A DNA stretch of 64,000 nucleotides. It comes from CBDCMJ01 sp965224325. Its GTDB lineage: Bacteria; Chloroflexota; Dehalococcoidia; Lucifugimonadales; UBA3495. Below are positions 1 through 8,576 of the stretch, piece by piece (the first letter of the stretch is position 1; each line of letters starts with the position of its first letter). Made by a program: the position numbers and the translations under genes. The stretch covers positions 62,001 through 126,000 of the forward strand of contig CBDCYT010000012.1 in NCBI GenBank assembly GCA_965224325.1, given 5' to 3'. The notes under the pieces were generated by a model. That model did not search any database. It was given only the letters and a program-made list of their open reading frames with translations, and was not told the DNA's origin.

Positions 1-1038
1 GCCGTAATGCTGGTGGGGCTCCAGGGCTCCGGAAAGACCACCACCGCCGCCAAGTTGGGCCTGGCCCTTCGCCGTCAGGGCCACCGTTCATTGCTAGTGG
101 CCGGAGACCTGCGCCGGCCTGCCGCTATCCAGCAACTGGAAACCTTGGGCCGCCAATTGGACATACCCGTGTACACCGAGGAACCCCAGGCCTCTTCGCC
201 TGCCCAGGTGGCGGCAGCCGGGGTAAGGCGGGCCGAAGAGTTGGGGATTCCCTGGGTTATCATCGACACCGGAGGCCGTCTTCACATCGATGACGCGATG
301 ATGGCGGAGATGGAAGACGTAAAGTCAGCGGTGTCGCCCCACGAGATTCTGCTGGTGCTGGACGCCATGACGGGCCAGGACGCGGTGAACGCGGCCGAAG
401 AGTTCCATCAACGGGTATCCCTGACCGGTTTAGTTATGACTAAGATGGACGGCGACGCCAGAGGCGGGGCCGCTCTCTCGGTGACCAAGGTGACCGGGGT
501 TCCCATTAAGTACGTGGGCATGGGGGAACGGTCAGACGCGCTAGAGCAGTTTCACCCCGACCGGATGGCTTCCCGCATTCTGGCCATGGGCGACGTTCTG
601 ACCCTTATCGAGAAAGCCCAGGAGGCGGTAGACGAAAAACAGGCCAAGGATATGGAACGGAAGTTCCGCCAGGCCAGCTTTGACCTCGATGACTTCTTGC
701 AGCAGATCCAGAGCGTGAAAAAAATGGGGTCGCTTAGCCAGGTGATGGAGATGATCCCCGGCATGAACCAATTGAGCAAACGCATGCCCGTCGGAGCTCT
801 GGAAGATGAAGGGCAGATCAAACGGATAGAGGCCATGATCCGTTCCATGACGCCCGACGAGCGGCGGAGACCGGAGATCATCAATGGAAGCCGCCGGCGC
901 CGCATCAGCAAGGGCAGCGGCACCACTCCTCAGGATATCAACCAGCTCCTAAACCGGTTCCGTCAAACCCAGAAATGGGTCCGCCAGCTCTCCAAGTCCC
1001 GGAACCCCAGAGCTCTGATGAACATGTTCAAGACCTGA
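1..1038 (+). CDS. ffh: Signal recognition particle protein Ffh, 5'-truncated
   Basis: SRP GTPase that binds signal peptides and 4.5S RNA and delivers nascent membrane proteins to FtsY. The frame is open from base 1, so the N domain and the start of the G domain lie outside the window. Visible: P-loop GLQGSGKTTTAAKLG near fragment residues 5-19, G3 as DTGGRLH, G4 as TKMDGDARGG, then a methionine-rich M domain from about residue 220 with an RNA-binding GSRRRRISKGSG segment. G3 in most Ffh proteins is DTAGR, so the Ala-to-Gly change is unusual, but the rest is canonical. The gene converges with the glycosylase gene, leaving one base between the two stop codons. Confidence 0.96.
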   Translation, partial: AVMLVGLQGSGKTTTAAKLGLALRRQGHRSLLVAGDLRRPAAIQQLETLGRQLDIPVYTEEPQASSPAQVAAAGVRRAEELGIPWVIIDTGGRLHIDDAMMAEMEDVKSAVSPHEILLVLDAMTGQDAVNAAEEFHQRVSLTGLVMTKMDGDARGGAALSVTKVTGVPIKYVGMGERSDALEQFHPDRMASRILAMGDVLTLIEKAQEAVDEKQAKDMERKFRQASFDLDDFLQQIQSVKKMGSLSQVMEMIPGMNQLSKRMPVGALEDEGQIKRIEAMIRSMTPDERRRPEIINGSRRRRISKGSGTTPQDINQLLNRFRQTQKWVRQLSKSRNPRALMNMFKT

Positions 1039-1039
1039 C

Positions 1040-1960
1040 CTAAATCTCGCCGTTGCGCAGAGCAGTGAACAAGTAACCCGTAGCGTAGGACCGCCACGGG
1101 GACCACCGCTGGGCAAACCTCTCCAGTTGCCCGTCGTCTATCTCCGCACCTTCGAAATAGATTCTAGACACCACCCGGCGTAGAGCGAGGTCGCCCAAAG
1201 GAAGAGCATCCGGCCTTCCCAGAGACCTGATCAGCATCCACTGCGCTGTCCAGATTCCTACCCCTCTTAGCTCTATGACCTTTTGGACAACCTGTTCATC
1301 GGCCATCTCGTGCAGAGATTCCATACCCCGGGATGAAAACGTGAGGGCAGCCTCGGCAATGCCTTGGATGTATTCCGCCTTGCGTTGGCTGAGCTTCATT
1401 TGCCGGAGCTGGTCCACAGTCAGGGCGGCCAGGGTCCCGGGACGTGGAAAGGCATAGTAAGTATCACCGTTAAAGCTCTCTCGAGGCCCATAGGTCTCAA
1501 TCAACAGGGCGCGAATTATCCTCGCCACGTTGGAAGAGATTTGCTGGCCTAAGACCGCCAGGATGAGCGCTTCAAACACGCTGGCGGTGTGGGCAGGATG
1601 CAGTCCAGGGTAGCGTTGGACGATTGGCCCCAAGCCCGCATCCTCGCGGGCCGGCCGGTAGAAGGGGGTTAGGTCGTGGCCGGCGCCTAGCAGCCACGCC
1701 ACTTGCTTCGTTGCCGCCTCCACGTCTTCGGGCTCTAACCGGTGGGCCTGAAGCTCAACGGCTAGCTCCGGAGATTCGACGCTGCCCACGGACCACACCG
1801 AAGACAGGATTAGACGGCCATCCAGGTCAAGCAGCCGCCGGTATACCCCATCGGTGAGGGTGTCCGTGGCGCACCGCCCCTGAGAGTGGGTGTGCTGGCT
1901 CGCGGTCAACTCGAAGTTGAATGGAGCCGTGGGATTGATGGTGGTTAATAGTTTTTCCAA
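1040..1960 (-). CDS. HhH-GPD DNA glycosylase, AlkA-like (3-methyladenine type)
   Basis: Base-excision repair enzyme expected to remove alkylated bases from DNA. The 306-residue protein has an N-terminal domain as in AlkA, then a helix-hairpin-helix GPD core: the hairpin LRGVGIWTAQWM lies near residue 235, followed by LPLGDLALRR near 255, whose Asp matches the catalytic aspartate of the superfamily. No Fe-S cysteine cluster follows, which argues against EndoIII or MutY. It heads no obvious operon, but a second glycosylase (Mug type) lies about 0.8 kb away on the same strand, so this is a small repair neighbourhood. Substrate range cannot be read from sequence. Confidence 0.9.
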   Translation of the reverse strand: MEKLLTTINPTAPFNFELTASQHTHSQGRCATDTLTDGVYRRLLDLDGRLILSSVWSVGSVESPELAVELQAHRLEPEDVEAATKQVAWLLGAGHDLTPFYRPAREDAGLGPIVQRYPGLHPAHTASVFEALILAVLGQQISSNVARIIRALLIETYGPRESFNGDTYYAFPRPGTLAALTVDQLRQMKLSQRKAEYIQGIAEAALTFSSRGMESLHEMADEQVVQKVIELRGVGIWTAQWMLIRSLGRPDALPLGDLALRRVVSRIYFEGAEIDDGQLERFAQRWSPWRSYATGYLFTALRNGEI

Positions 1961-2080
1961 TGTCTTACAGCGGCCTCAAGAAGCCCGGTCTGCCGCTCTC
2001 ACTGTGAAATTATCGCGGTAGTGTTGCGGTAATGTTCCGGTAATGTTGATGAAGCAGTGCCGATAAAAAGGACCCACCCT

Positions 2081-2698
2081 CTATCGCTGTGAGCATTCCC
2101 CGACACCGGTGCGCGGAAGGTCGGGCGCTCCTCCCAGTGGCGCAGTAGCCAGTATGGAGTAGGTTGCGCCATCAGGCGCAAGATGGCTTTGCATCAACCA
2201 GGCGGACTCCACCAGCCAGGGTGCTACCGGACCCGGAGACACGGTCGCCATCGCAGCTCCTATCCGCTTTAGCTCTTCTTGGGATGCGCGGTCCCGTACC
2301 CTCCCCAACGTAAGGTGAGGACTGAACGGCCGTCCCTCCCGGGGAAAGCCCAGGTCTGCCATCTCCTTTTCCAACCGGTCCCGCAGTTTCCGCAAATGTT
2401 CCACACCGGCGTCAACCCCCGTCCATAATACTCGCGGCCTCCTCTCGTTGGGGAACACTCCCAAGCCGGACAGGCGCACCTGGAATGGCGGGGTCTCTTG
2501 GGCCGACCGGGCCGTTGCCGCAGCGACGTCCGGCACCCGTGAAGATTCGACATTGCCGAGGAACTTGAGCGTCAAGTGTATGCCGGCCGGATCGGCCCAC
2601 CGAACCCCAGTGGGAGCTAGGACGCTAAGTTGACCAACCGCGCTTGCCAGCGTCGATTTAGCCGCCGAGGGAACGGGAATGGCGACGAACACGCGCAT
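2081..2698 (-). CDS. thpR: RNA 2',3'-cyclic phosphodiesterase (2H family, ThpR/LigT)
   Basis: Member of the 2H phosphoesterase superfamily that opens 2',3'-cyclic phosphates on RNA ends. Two signature motifs HLTL occur at residues 41-44 and 128-131, spaced as in ThpR, and total length (205 aa) is normal. The start was placed at the ATG giving MRVFVAIPV, because the family begins at this strand and a longer upstream reading would overlap the neighbouring glycosylase gene. The upstream gene ends 17 bases away on the same strand, so the two are probably co-transcribed. Confidence 0.92.
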   Translation of the reverse strand: MRVFVAIPVPSAAKSTLASAVGQLSVLAPTGVRWADPAGIHLTLKFLGNVESSRVPDVAAATARSAQETPPFQVRLSGLGVFPNERRPRVLWTGVDAGVEHLRKLRDRLEKEMADLGFPREGRPFSPHLTLGRVRDRASQEELKRIGAAMATVSPGPVAPWLVESAWLMQSHLAPDGATYSILATAPLGGAPDLPRTGVGECSQR

Positions 2699-2715
2699 CG
2701 GGCCCTGAGATGCGC

Positions 2716-3366
2716 TCAACCCGTCAGCTCCTGTCGCAGCTCCCTTAGTCGTTGATACCAATCGACCAGAACGGCTAAGGAAAACTGGGCGTTGGCCGGG
2801 CTGGGGTTAGGCATCACAAAGACTTTAGACACCCCGACGTCGCGGCTTTGCAGCCCTAGCGCGGGCTTTTCGTTGATTCCTTCGGCGTATTTCAAGTAGG
2901 CCCCGTAGCCCATTACCCCGTGGAAGCAGGCGATGCGAGGGCTATACCTCAACAAATTATCCTTTAACACAGGCGCCCAGCGACGAAAGTCCGACGCGTT
3001 CAGGTTTGCGCCCTGTCGCGTGGGCCGCTTCACCAAGTCAGTGAGGCCTATGCCGTAGCGGACCAAACTTGCGTCGTCTTTCGGGGTCAACTCGCGGTCC
3101 ACGAGGCCGGAGCGGTTGAGAGCCGCCCAGAACCGGTTTCTGGGATTGGCGAAATAATGACCGGCCTTCACGGAAATCTCTGAAGGATTCAAACCCACGA
3201 AAACAATGTCCAACCCTTCTTCAAGATAGTCGTTTAACGTAGCAAAGTCTTCCAACAACCACCTCGCAGCCACCTCGGCTGGAAGCGTGAGATTCTGGGA
3301 CCGGGCCCCCCTGAGCCAACGTCGTCGGGGCATCACCGGCACCGGGCATCGCCCTGGGTCTGTCAC
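2716..3366 (-). CDS. mug: Mismatch-specific uracil/thymine-DNA glycosylase (Mug/TDG family)
   Basis: Predicted to excise uracil or thymine from G:U/G:T mispairs. Motif 1 is GLNPSEIS at residues 58-65 (family GINPG, with the Asn that positions water), followed by a conserved YFANPRNRFW block, and motif 2 is MPNPSPANAQ at 185-194 (family PNPSG). Length is 216 aa; the first about 30 residues are basic and unlike the family, so a later start is possible. It is followed by thpR 17 bases downstream and preceded by an amidohydrolase gene 57 bases upstream, all on the same strand. Confidence 0.88.
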   Translation of the reverse strand: MTDPGRCPVPVMPRRRWLRGARSQNLTLPAEVAARWLLEDFATLNDYLEEGLDIVFVGLNPSEISVKAGHYFANPRNRFWAALNRSGLVDRELTPKDDASLVRYGIGLTDLVKRPTRQGANLNASDFRRWAPVLKDNLLRYSPRIACFHGVMGYGAYLKYAEGINEKPALGLQSRDVGVSKVFVMPNPSPANAQFSLAVLVDWYQRLRELRQELTG

Positions 3367-3423
3367 CTGGACCGGTCCGGGAGATGGAGGAAGGGAAGGG
3401 CTGGTGACCGGGCGCGGCCGGAC

Positions 3424-4263
3424 CTACAGGTCCAGCAAACGCGCTGCGTTTCCACCCAAGATCGCTTCCTGAGCCGCCCGGCCGATGGCAGAGGTTTCTA
3501 TCTGTGGCAGAAGCCTTCGGGGGTGGACCAATGGGAAGTCGCTGCCGAACAGTATCTTCTCGGCTCCCACTAGGTCAACCACGGCGGACACGACTTCCGG
3601 CTTGTAAAGCAAGACTGACGCGGCCGTGTCAAAGTAAACGTTGTTGATTACTTCGGAAACCTCGGGCATTAGGGCATAGAAAGGGAGACCACCACCCCAA
3701 TGAGCACAGATTATGGTGTTCTTTGGGAAGTTTTGGATGAACCGGTAGAGCCTGTCCGGCGTAGTCTTGCCCTTGCCTGGGTAACTGTGGCCAACCGGTT
3801 CCGATGCGTGGACCAGCACTGGGAGGTCCAGCCGCCGCGCCGCCTCCATCAGCGGGGCCAGACCTGGTCCGTCGGTTATGTCAAAGTCTTGCGTATCCGG
3901 GTGAAGCTCGCCAATCCCCCGGGAACCTGTCTTGGCCCAGCGTTCAACCTCCGCCACCGCCTCGTCTCCCCAGGCCGGGTTAACCGAGCAGAAGCCGGTC
4001 AATCGTTGCGGATAGCGGCTCACGGCGTCTGCGACGTAGGCGTTGGCCTCCCGCGCCAACTCTAAGTCGGTCCAACCCATGCCCATGACGACGGCCCTGG
4101 AAACCTCCTCTTGGTCCATGACGTCAATCAATGCCTCAGCGCCAGCCATGGGAGAGCGCTTCTTGGTGAAAAGCGTCTTGAGGGTGGCGTCGCGGGCCAG
4201 AAGCTCGGAGCGCTGCTCAATAAATCGGGGAGGCAGTATATGGCAGTGGGAGTCAATCAACAT
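3424..4263 (-). CDS. Metal-dependent amidohydrolase (amidohydrolase_2 TIM barrel)
   Basis: TIM-barrel hydrolase or decarboxylase of the ACMSD/amidohydrolase-2 type. HxH metal ligands appear at the very N-terminus (MLIDSHCHILP, His6 and His8), a central HWGGGLPF block carries another ligand, and a late FGSDFPLVHPRR block supplies the catalytic Asp. The start was set at the ATG immediately before LIDSHCH, since the barrel begins there; an upstream extension of 11 residues has no family match. Length 279 aa. Substrate unknown. A second, distinct member of the superfamily lies at 19.4 kb. Confidence 0.88.
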   Translation of the reverse strand: MLIDSHCHILPPRFIEQRSELLARDATLKTLFTKKRSPMAGAEALIDVMDQEEVSRAVVMGMGWTDLELAREANAYVADAVSRYPQRLTGFCSVNPAWGDEAVAEVERWAKTGSRGIGELHPDTQDFDITDGPGLAPLMEAARRLDLPVLVHASEPVGHSYPGKGKTTPDRLYRFIQNFPKNTIICAHWGGGLPFYALMPEVSEVINNVYFDTAASVLLYKPEVVSAVVDLVGAEKILFGSDFPLVHPRRLLPQIETSAIGRAAQEAILGGNAARLLDL

Positions 4264-4350
4264 GCTGAGACCTACCCGAATGGCGGGGCGATACAATTAT
4301 AGGTTTGATGTTTGCCTTTTGCCAGCCATCTGCCTAGACACCCCATCGTC

Positions 4351-4557
4351 TTTTAGTTTTCGCGACAACTCCTATTTTCCCATGCACTTTGGTCTTGTCC
4401 AATGGCAGTCCAACATCAAGAACGTATGGATTCCCGCTTCCGCGGGAATGACGGGTGAGCGGCGGATTCCCGCTCCACGATCGGGGCCGGGGACAAGCTT
4501 CACGGGAAAGACGGGTGAGCGGCGGGTTTGACGGGCGGCGCACAATTAGCACACCCC
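4351..4557 (+). repeat. Dispersed repeat family A, copy 1 (MITE-like, about 200 bp)
   Basis: Begins TTTTAGTTTTCGCGACAAC and ends in ACAATTAGCACACCC. It contains the palindrome ATTCCCGC-TTCC-GCGGGAAT at 4430-4449 and further GGGAA(T/A)GACGG units in its right half. Other copies lie at 5488, 21597 and, inverted, 32798-33003. No ORF. The two ends form an imperfect inverted repeat, best seen in the other copies. Confidence 0.85.
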
Positions 4558-4572
4558 GGGGTGATAGGCGGC

Positions 4573-4860
4573 TCAGGGGAGGAGGGCGCGAAGGAGGAGC
4601 GCCGGGCTGGGTTCCTGGCGGAGAGAGGCGCACCGTTCAAGGTAGCGGACGGCAACGGAGAAGGTCGGGAGAAGGAAACCCGCGGCGGCGACCCGGCGGA
4701 CGAAGGCCTGGGGAGAAGGTGTGGGCCGCTTATCCGCCTGGGCGCAAGCCCATTGGGTGCAGAGGTCGCAGGCCACGCGTTGGACCATGAGCTGGGCGTA
4801 GGGCAGGGCCAATCTCCGGCGGAGGGAGCGGACGCGGGCCCGCAAAGAGCTAAGTGTCAT
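4573..4860 (-). CDS. Small conserved-looking protein of unknown function, partner of broken HTH gene
   Basis: 95-residue, Arg/Ala/Leu-rich, mainly helical protein starting MTLSSLRARVRSLRRRLA and containing three Cys residues. I do not recognise a named family. A clear ribosome-binding site (AGGAG, 10 bases before ATG) and ATGA coupling with a 24-codon ORF upstream support translation. It lies just downstream of the decayed HTH gene on the same strand, so it probably belongs to the same accessory module. The 3' end abuts copy 1 of repeat A. Confidence 0.5.
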   Translation of the reverse strand: MTLSSLRARVRSLRRRLALPYAQLMVQRVACDLCTQWACAQADKRPTPSPQAFVRRVAAAGFLLPTFSVAVRYLERCASLRQEPSPALLLRALLP

Positions 4861-4931
4861 ACAGATTTCTCCTCGTAATTCGAGAGCCTCGCCACGAACG
4901 GCGAAGGGCGCCGCGTGTGAGTGATGTTCAT
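4857..4931 (-). CDS. 24-codon ORF coupled to both neighbours by ATGA overlaps
   Basis: Begins MNITHTRRPSPF. Its ATG overlaps the stop of the upstream HTH pseudogene (ATGA) and its stop overlaps the ATG of the 95-aa ORF (ATGA). This double overlap is the only support; it may be a leader or coupling ORF rather than a functional peptide. Confidence 0.3.
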   Translation of the reverse strand: MNITHTRRPSPFVARLSNYEEKSV

Positions 4932-5359
4932 ACGGGTTTCTCCCGGGCGGTCAAAAGGGGTAGGGCGGCCTCCAGGGTCCGGACCTGGTCATGCAGGTCT
5001 TGGATTTCGGGATTTCTCCGAATTTGGCGGAGTAATTGAGTACGGCGCGGATGGCGCGGGGGCGGATTTCCGGGTTTTGATTCTCCGGGTTTTGATTCTC
5101 CGGGAGGTTGCCGAGGTGAAGGACAGCTTGAAAGGTGAGGCTTTGGAGGCAGCCTTTGGCGAGTTCGGCGGACTGGCGCTGCAGTTGGGCAAGTTGGTCG
5201 CGGAATTCGGGGTCCTGGAGCCAACGGTGCAAAGTGCGGCGGCCCACTTTGCAGAGGCGGGAGGCCTGGGCAATGGGGGGGGGCGGCGAGAATGGGGAGA
5301 GCCGGTTGCCGGCGTTGGGAGAGGCCGGAGTTTTTTATTTCAGCGCCGTTGTGAGCCAT
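4928..5359 (-). pseudogene. Broken HTH (terminase-small-subunit-like) protein gene, two frameshifts
   Basis: Pieced together from frames, the protein reads MAHNGAEIKNSG..., then an HTH block IAQASRLCKVGRRTLHRWLQ, then a helical segment DPEFRDQLAQLQRQSAELAK, and a C-terminal coiled coil IQDLHDQVRTLEAALPLL. The first frame change is at a run of nine C (plus-strand G run 5275-5283). The second is explained by an 8-base tandem duplication (CGAAATCC type) near 5020. A 15-bp direct duplication at about 5071-5100 adds the repeated ENQNP residues. The HTH resembles small-terminase or transposon-associated regulators, but I cannot name it. It may be a true pseudogene or a slippage-variable gene. Confidence 0.55.
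5071..5100. repeat. 15-bp direct duplication inside HTH pseudogene
   Basis: Two adjacent copies of CCGGGTTTTGATTCT. In frame it duplicates five residues and does not shift the frame; together with the 8-base duplication nearby it shows repeated slippage in this gene. Confidence 0.8.
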
Positions 5360-5487
5360 TGTGAGCCATGGCCTCAGTGGCCGTTTGATAGATTTGGCAG
5401 GATGCTAATAGCTGCCTATCAACAGCGTAGGGAGTGGTCGCCGGAGGGGTCAAGGGCGAGGTGTCGGGAGTTTAGGACGGGGGGGCC

Positions 5488-5590
5488 TTTTAGTTTTCGT
5501 GACGGCTCCTGTTTTCCCATGCACTTTGGGTTTGTCCAATGGCAGTCCAACATCAAGAACGTATGGATTCCCGCTTCCGCGGGAATGAGG
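5488..5590 (+). repeat. Dispersed repeat family A, copy 2 (left part)
   Basis: Starts TTTTAGTTTTCGTGACGGC, runs through the palindrome ATTCCCGC-TTCC-GCGGGAAT at 5567-5586, and then passes without a break into the degenerate array to its right. The usual right end (ACAATTAAAACACCC) is missing, as if it had been replaced by expansion of the internal GGGAATGACGG units. Confidence 0.8.
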
Positions 5591-6104
5591 GATGGCGGGA
5601 ACAACGGAAGGCACGAATGACCGAAGGCGGGAATGACCGAAGGCGGGAACGACGGAAGGGGGGAATGACGGGAGGCGGGAATGACGGGAGGCGGGAATCA
5701 CGGAGGGCGGGAATCACGGAAGGCGGGATTGACGGGAGCGCGGGAGTGCCTGAGGGCGGGAATCACGGGAAGGCGGGAATGACCGAAGACGCGAATCACG
5801 GGAGCGCGGGATTGACGGGAGCGCGGGATTGACCGAAGGCGCGAATGACGGGAGCGCGGGAATGCCAGGAGCGCGGGAATGCCAGGAGCGCGGGAATGAC
5901 GGGAAGGCGCGAATGACCGAAGGCGCGAATGACCGAAGCCGGGAATGACGGGAGCCCGGGAATGACGGAAGGCGGGATTGACGGCAGCGCGGGGATGACG
6001 GGAGGCGGGATTGACGGAAGGTGGGGTTGACGGGTAGGTGGGATTGACGGCAGCGCGGGGATGACGGGAGGCGGGATTGACGGGAAGGCGGGATTGACGG
6101 AAGA
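5590..6104. repeat. Degenerate tandem array of GGGAATGACGG-type units
   Basis: About 515 bases made almost wholly of 12-14-base variants of GCGGGAATGACGGAAGGC and GCGGGATTGACGGGAGC. Units are contiguous, without spacers. The core equals the right arm of the family A palindrome plus its tail. The array ends about 8 bases before the left end of the IS66 element. No credible gene is seen in 5360-6112. Confidence 0.85.
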
Positions 6105-6112
6105 ATGAAAGG

Positions 6113-7568
6113 GTAACTGTTCAGACTAGGGCGAGATGGGGTTTGGAGAGGATGGATTGTAGGGCTTGGTAGGGGTTGCGTTCTTGCAGGCGCCAGGTTC
6201 CGAACAAGGAAGCCAGGATGCTCTTGGTCTCGCTCCCCCGCTCCGAACGGGTACCGCCACTGATCTTCCGGCTCACCACTGGCGGGCGCAGACTACGCTC
6301 CGCCGCGTTGTTGTCCGCGCTGGCCCGGGGCTCGGCGACGAAGGTGAATAGCTCCGGCAGGAAGCGTTCCACCCGCTGGCACAGCACCCTCATGGGCGCA
6401 TCGCTGCCCAAGTAAGGCTTACAGATGGACCATATCCACTGCTGGTAGCGTTGTTGCTGCTCTACCCGCTGGGCCCGCCGCACTGTTTCGGGCAGGTTAG
6501 GATCAGGTTCGGGGTAGGCCTGAGCATGGTCGTACACCTCGCGCACCGCGTGGGCCCACCTGGCTAGGACCAAGTCTTCAGGGTGTTGCTCCTTCAGTTG
6601 GTGGATGTCACGCAACAGGTGGGTCCAGCACCTCTGGTGCGGCCCCTGGTACACGTTGTAGGCTCCGTAGAAGTCGCTGACCAACACCCCCTCGAACTCA
6701 TCCCCCAACACCTCCTCCACCACCCTCTGGCTCCGGCCCGGCCGGTAGAGGAAGTAGCGCACCTTGGGAGTGCTGAAGCTCCAGAGATACCCGTTGCGGC
6801 CGTCTTGGCGCCAACCCGTCTCGTCCCCGTACACCACCGGGCTGGCCCGAATCTCTTGGCGTAACCCGGTGTATTCTTCTTGGCTGCGCTCCGCCGCCCC
6901 ACGGACCAAATCCACCAGTTCCCCCACGCTAAGGCGCAGGCCAAAGCGCCCCTTCAGGTAACGCTGTATCACCCGGAAGGGAGCCGGCACTCCTCCCTCA
7001 GCATGCTTACTTCACTCTGCACCGAAACGCCGAACCGTTGGCGGCCCACGCTCACGGCGCCCCAATCCGGTTCGGGAGCCCACCGCTTCCGGCACTTGGG
7101 GCAGGCGCGTTCCAGCACCACGTGTTCGGTTACCCGCGCCCGTACCCGGGGCAGGGTGATCACCTGGCGGCTTCCGCACACCCTCCCGCCCTGCAGGGAA
7201 ATCCCGCAGTCGGGACAGTTGGCCGTGGCGTGCTCCACCCGGTGGGCCGGCTCGTCCCGTCGCCGGCCAAAGCCGTGGGGCCGCTTCCGCCGTTCTCCCT
7301 TGGAGCGGGCGGGCCGGTTGGCCTTGACCCAAGACGGCGGCTTCCGCTCCTTCCCAGCGCCGGTTGGCGGCTTTTGTTGGCCTTCCAACTCGGCGATCCG
7401 GGCTTCCAGAACTTGGATATGACCAGAGAGCCGACCAACTAGCTCAATCAACTCCTCGCGGGAGAACCCGGCCAAATCCTCAGGCAAACTCATGCCTTCA
7501 ATCTACCCGCGTAGTATCTTCTTCCATTCGTGGGCTCACCGCGGATTAAGCCCACTCTGAACAGTTAC
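6113..7568 (-). mobile_element. IS66-family insertion sequence, 1456 bp
   Basis: Bounded by a perfect 13-bp inverted repeat: GTAACTGTTCAGA at 6113-6125 and its complement at 7556-7568. GTAA ends are typical of IS66. The flanking octamers ATGAAAGG (6105-6112) and ATCAAAAG (7569-7576) match at six of eight positions and are probably a decayed 8-bp target duplication. It carries only the tnpC-type transposase, as in the ISBst12-like group without tnpA/tnpB. The transposase stop codon lies inside the left repeat. Confidence 0.9.
6121..7493 (-). pseudogene. tnpC: IS66 TnpC transposase, single frameshift
   Basis: Two overlapping frames make one 450-460-residue DDE transposase. The first (7493 to 6969) holds an N-terminal leucine-zipper-like helix and the IS66 zinc-binding block (CPDCG...CPKC). 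The second (6990 to 6121) holds the DDE core: YGDETGW, VSDFYGAY and DNNAAERSLRP. The family usually reads SMLREEGRLPFRVIQRYL across the join; here the CTCCCTTCCGG string lacks one base, causing a stop after RLPSG. Either a real inactivating deletion or an assembly error. The second frame could start at a GTG, but without the N-terminal DNA-binding part. Confidence 0.85.
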
Positions 7569-7688
7569 ATCAAAAGGCCCTGCTAGACACCCTGTTAGCA
7601 GAGGCTTATAATTTTGGCGCCATTCACCCATCGTGAACCCGGTAATTAGGCGCCCAATGAGTGGGAATATGGTCAGAGAAGATAAACG

Positions 7689-8576
7689 TTGACAGCAGCA
7701 CGCAGCGGGAGCAACACCGGCAATAACAATCAGGGGAACTTACGGAAGCGACAACCGGGAAGGGCGCTTCTCGACGTTCCGGAGTTGGAGGTTATGGCGC
7801 AGGAGTTGCGCCGGGATATCCTCCAGACGATCCACACAGCGGGCAGCGGGCATCCGGGCGGTTCCCTTTCCGAGCTGGAAATCATGATCGCCCTGTATTT
7901 CCGAGTCTTGCGCCACGATCCGGCCAACCCTAAATGGCCCGACCGGGACCGCTTGGTCCTCAGCAAAGGACATGCCTCTCCCGGACTTTACGCGGTGCTA
8001 GCCCGGGCCGGCTACATCGACAGGGAAGAGTTGCCCACCTTCCGCAAGTTGGACAGCCGGCTTCAAGGGCACTGCCACCCCATGACGCCGGGAGTGGAAA
8101 TGAACTCGGGCTCGCTGGGGATGGGGTTATCCTTTGCTCTAGGATGCGCATTGGCCGCAAGACTGGATAAGAAGGACTACCTGGTGTACGCGATATTGGG
8201 CGACGGTGAGTGCGATGAAGGGGAAGTGTGGGAAGCCGCCATGGCGGCGGCTCACCACAAGGCCACCAACCTCATAACCATCGTCGATCGCAACCGCATC
8301 CAAAACGACCGTTTCACTGATGAAGTGATGTCTCTGGAGCCCCTGGGCCAAAAATGGCGCTCTTTCGGTTGGCGGGTACTGGAAACCGATGGCCATCAAT
8401 TTCCGGCTTTACTCTCCACCTTAGACCGGGCAGGGCTCCGGCGCACCCGCCCCACCGCTATCATCGCCCACACAGTTAAGGGCAAGGGTGTCAGCTTCAT
8501 GGAAAATAACCCCGCCTTCCACGGGCGCGCGCCCAACAAGGACGAGTTGGAGCAGGCCATGCAGGAACTGGCCTGA
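7689..8576 (+). CDS. Transketolase, N-terminal (ThDP-binding) subunit
   Basis: Two-subunit transketolase, the ThDP-binding half, acting in the non-oxidative pentose phosphate pathway. Motifs: GSGHPGGSLS near residue 52, KGHASPGLYAVLA, and the ThDP/Mg motif GDGECDEGEVWEAA near 171-184. The reading opens with a TTG; the first about 30 residues are low in similarity to the family, so the true start may be at 7794 (MAQELRRDI) or at a TTG/GTG a few codons before it. The stop overlaps the next gene by one base (TGATG), so the two halves are translationally coupled. Confidence 0.93.
   Translation: MTAARSGSNTGNNNQGNLRKRQPGRALLDVPELEVMAQELRRDILQTIHTAGSGHPGGSLSELEIMIALYFRVLRHDPANPKWPDRDRLVLSKGHASPGLYAVLARAGYIDREELPTFRKLDSRLQGHCHPMTPGVEMNSGSLGMGLSFALGCALAARLDKKDYLVYAILGDGECDEGEVWEAAMAAAHHKATNLITIVDRNRIQNDRFTDEVMSLEPLGQKWRSFGWRVLETDGHQFPALLSTLDRAGLRRTRPTAIIAHTVKGKGVSFMENNPAFHGRAPNKDELEQAMQELA

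Noticed and set aside
5138..5364. Long plus-strand ORF over the HTH gene (MMFIRVSPGRSK...)
   Set aside because: It is the shadow of a GC-rich minus-strand gene; protein is low complexity and has no family match.
5590..6104. CRISPR array
   Set aside because: Units are 12-14 bases, contiguous and degenerate, with no unique spacers and no cas genes.
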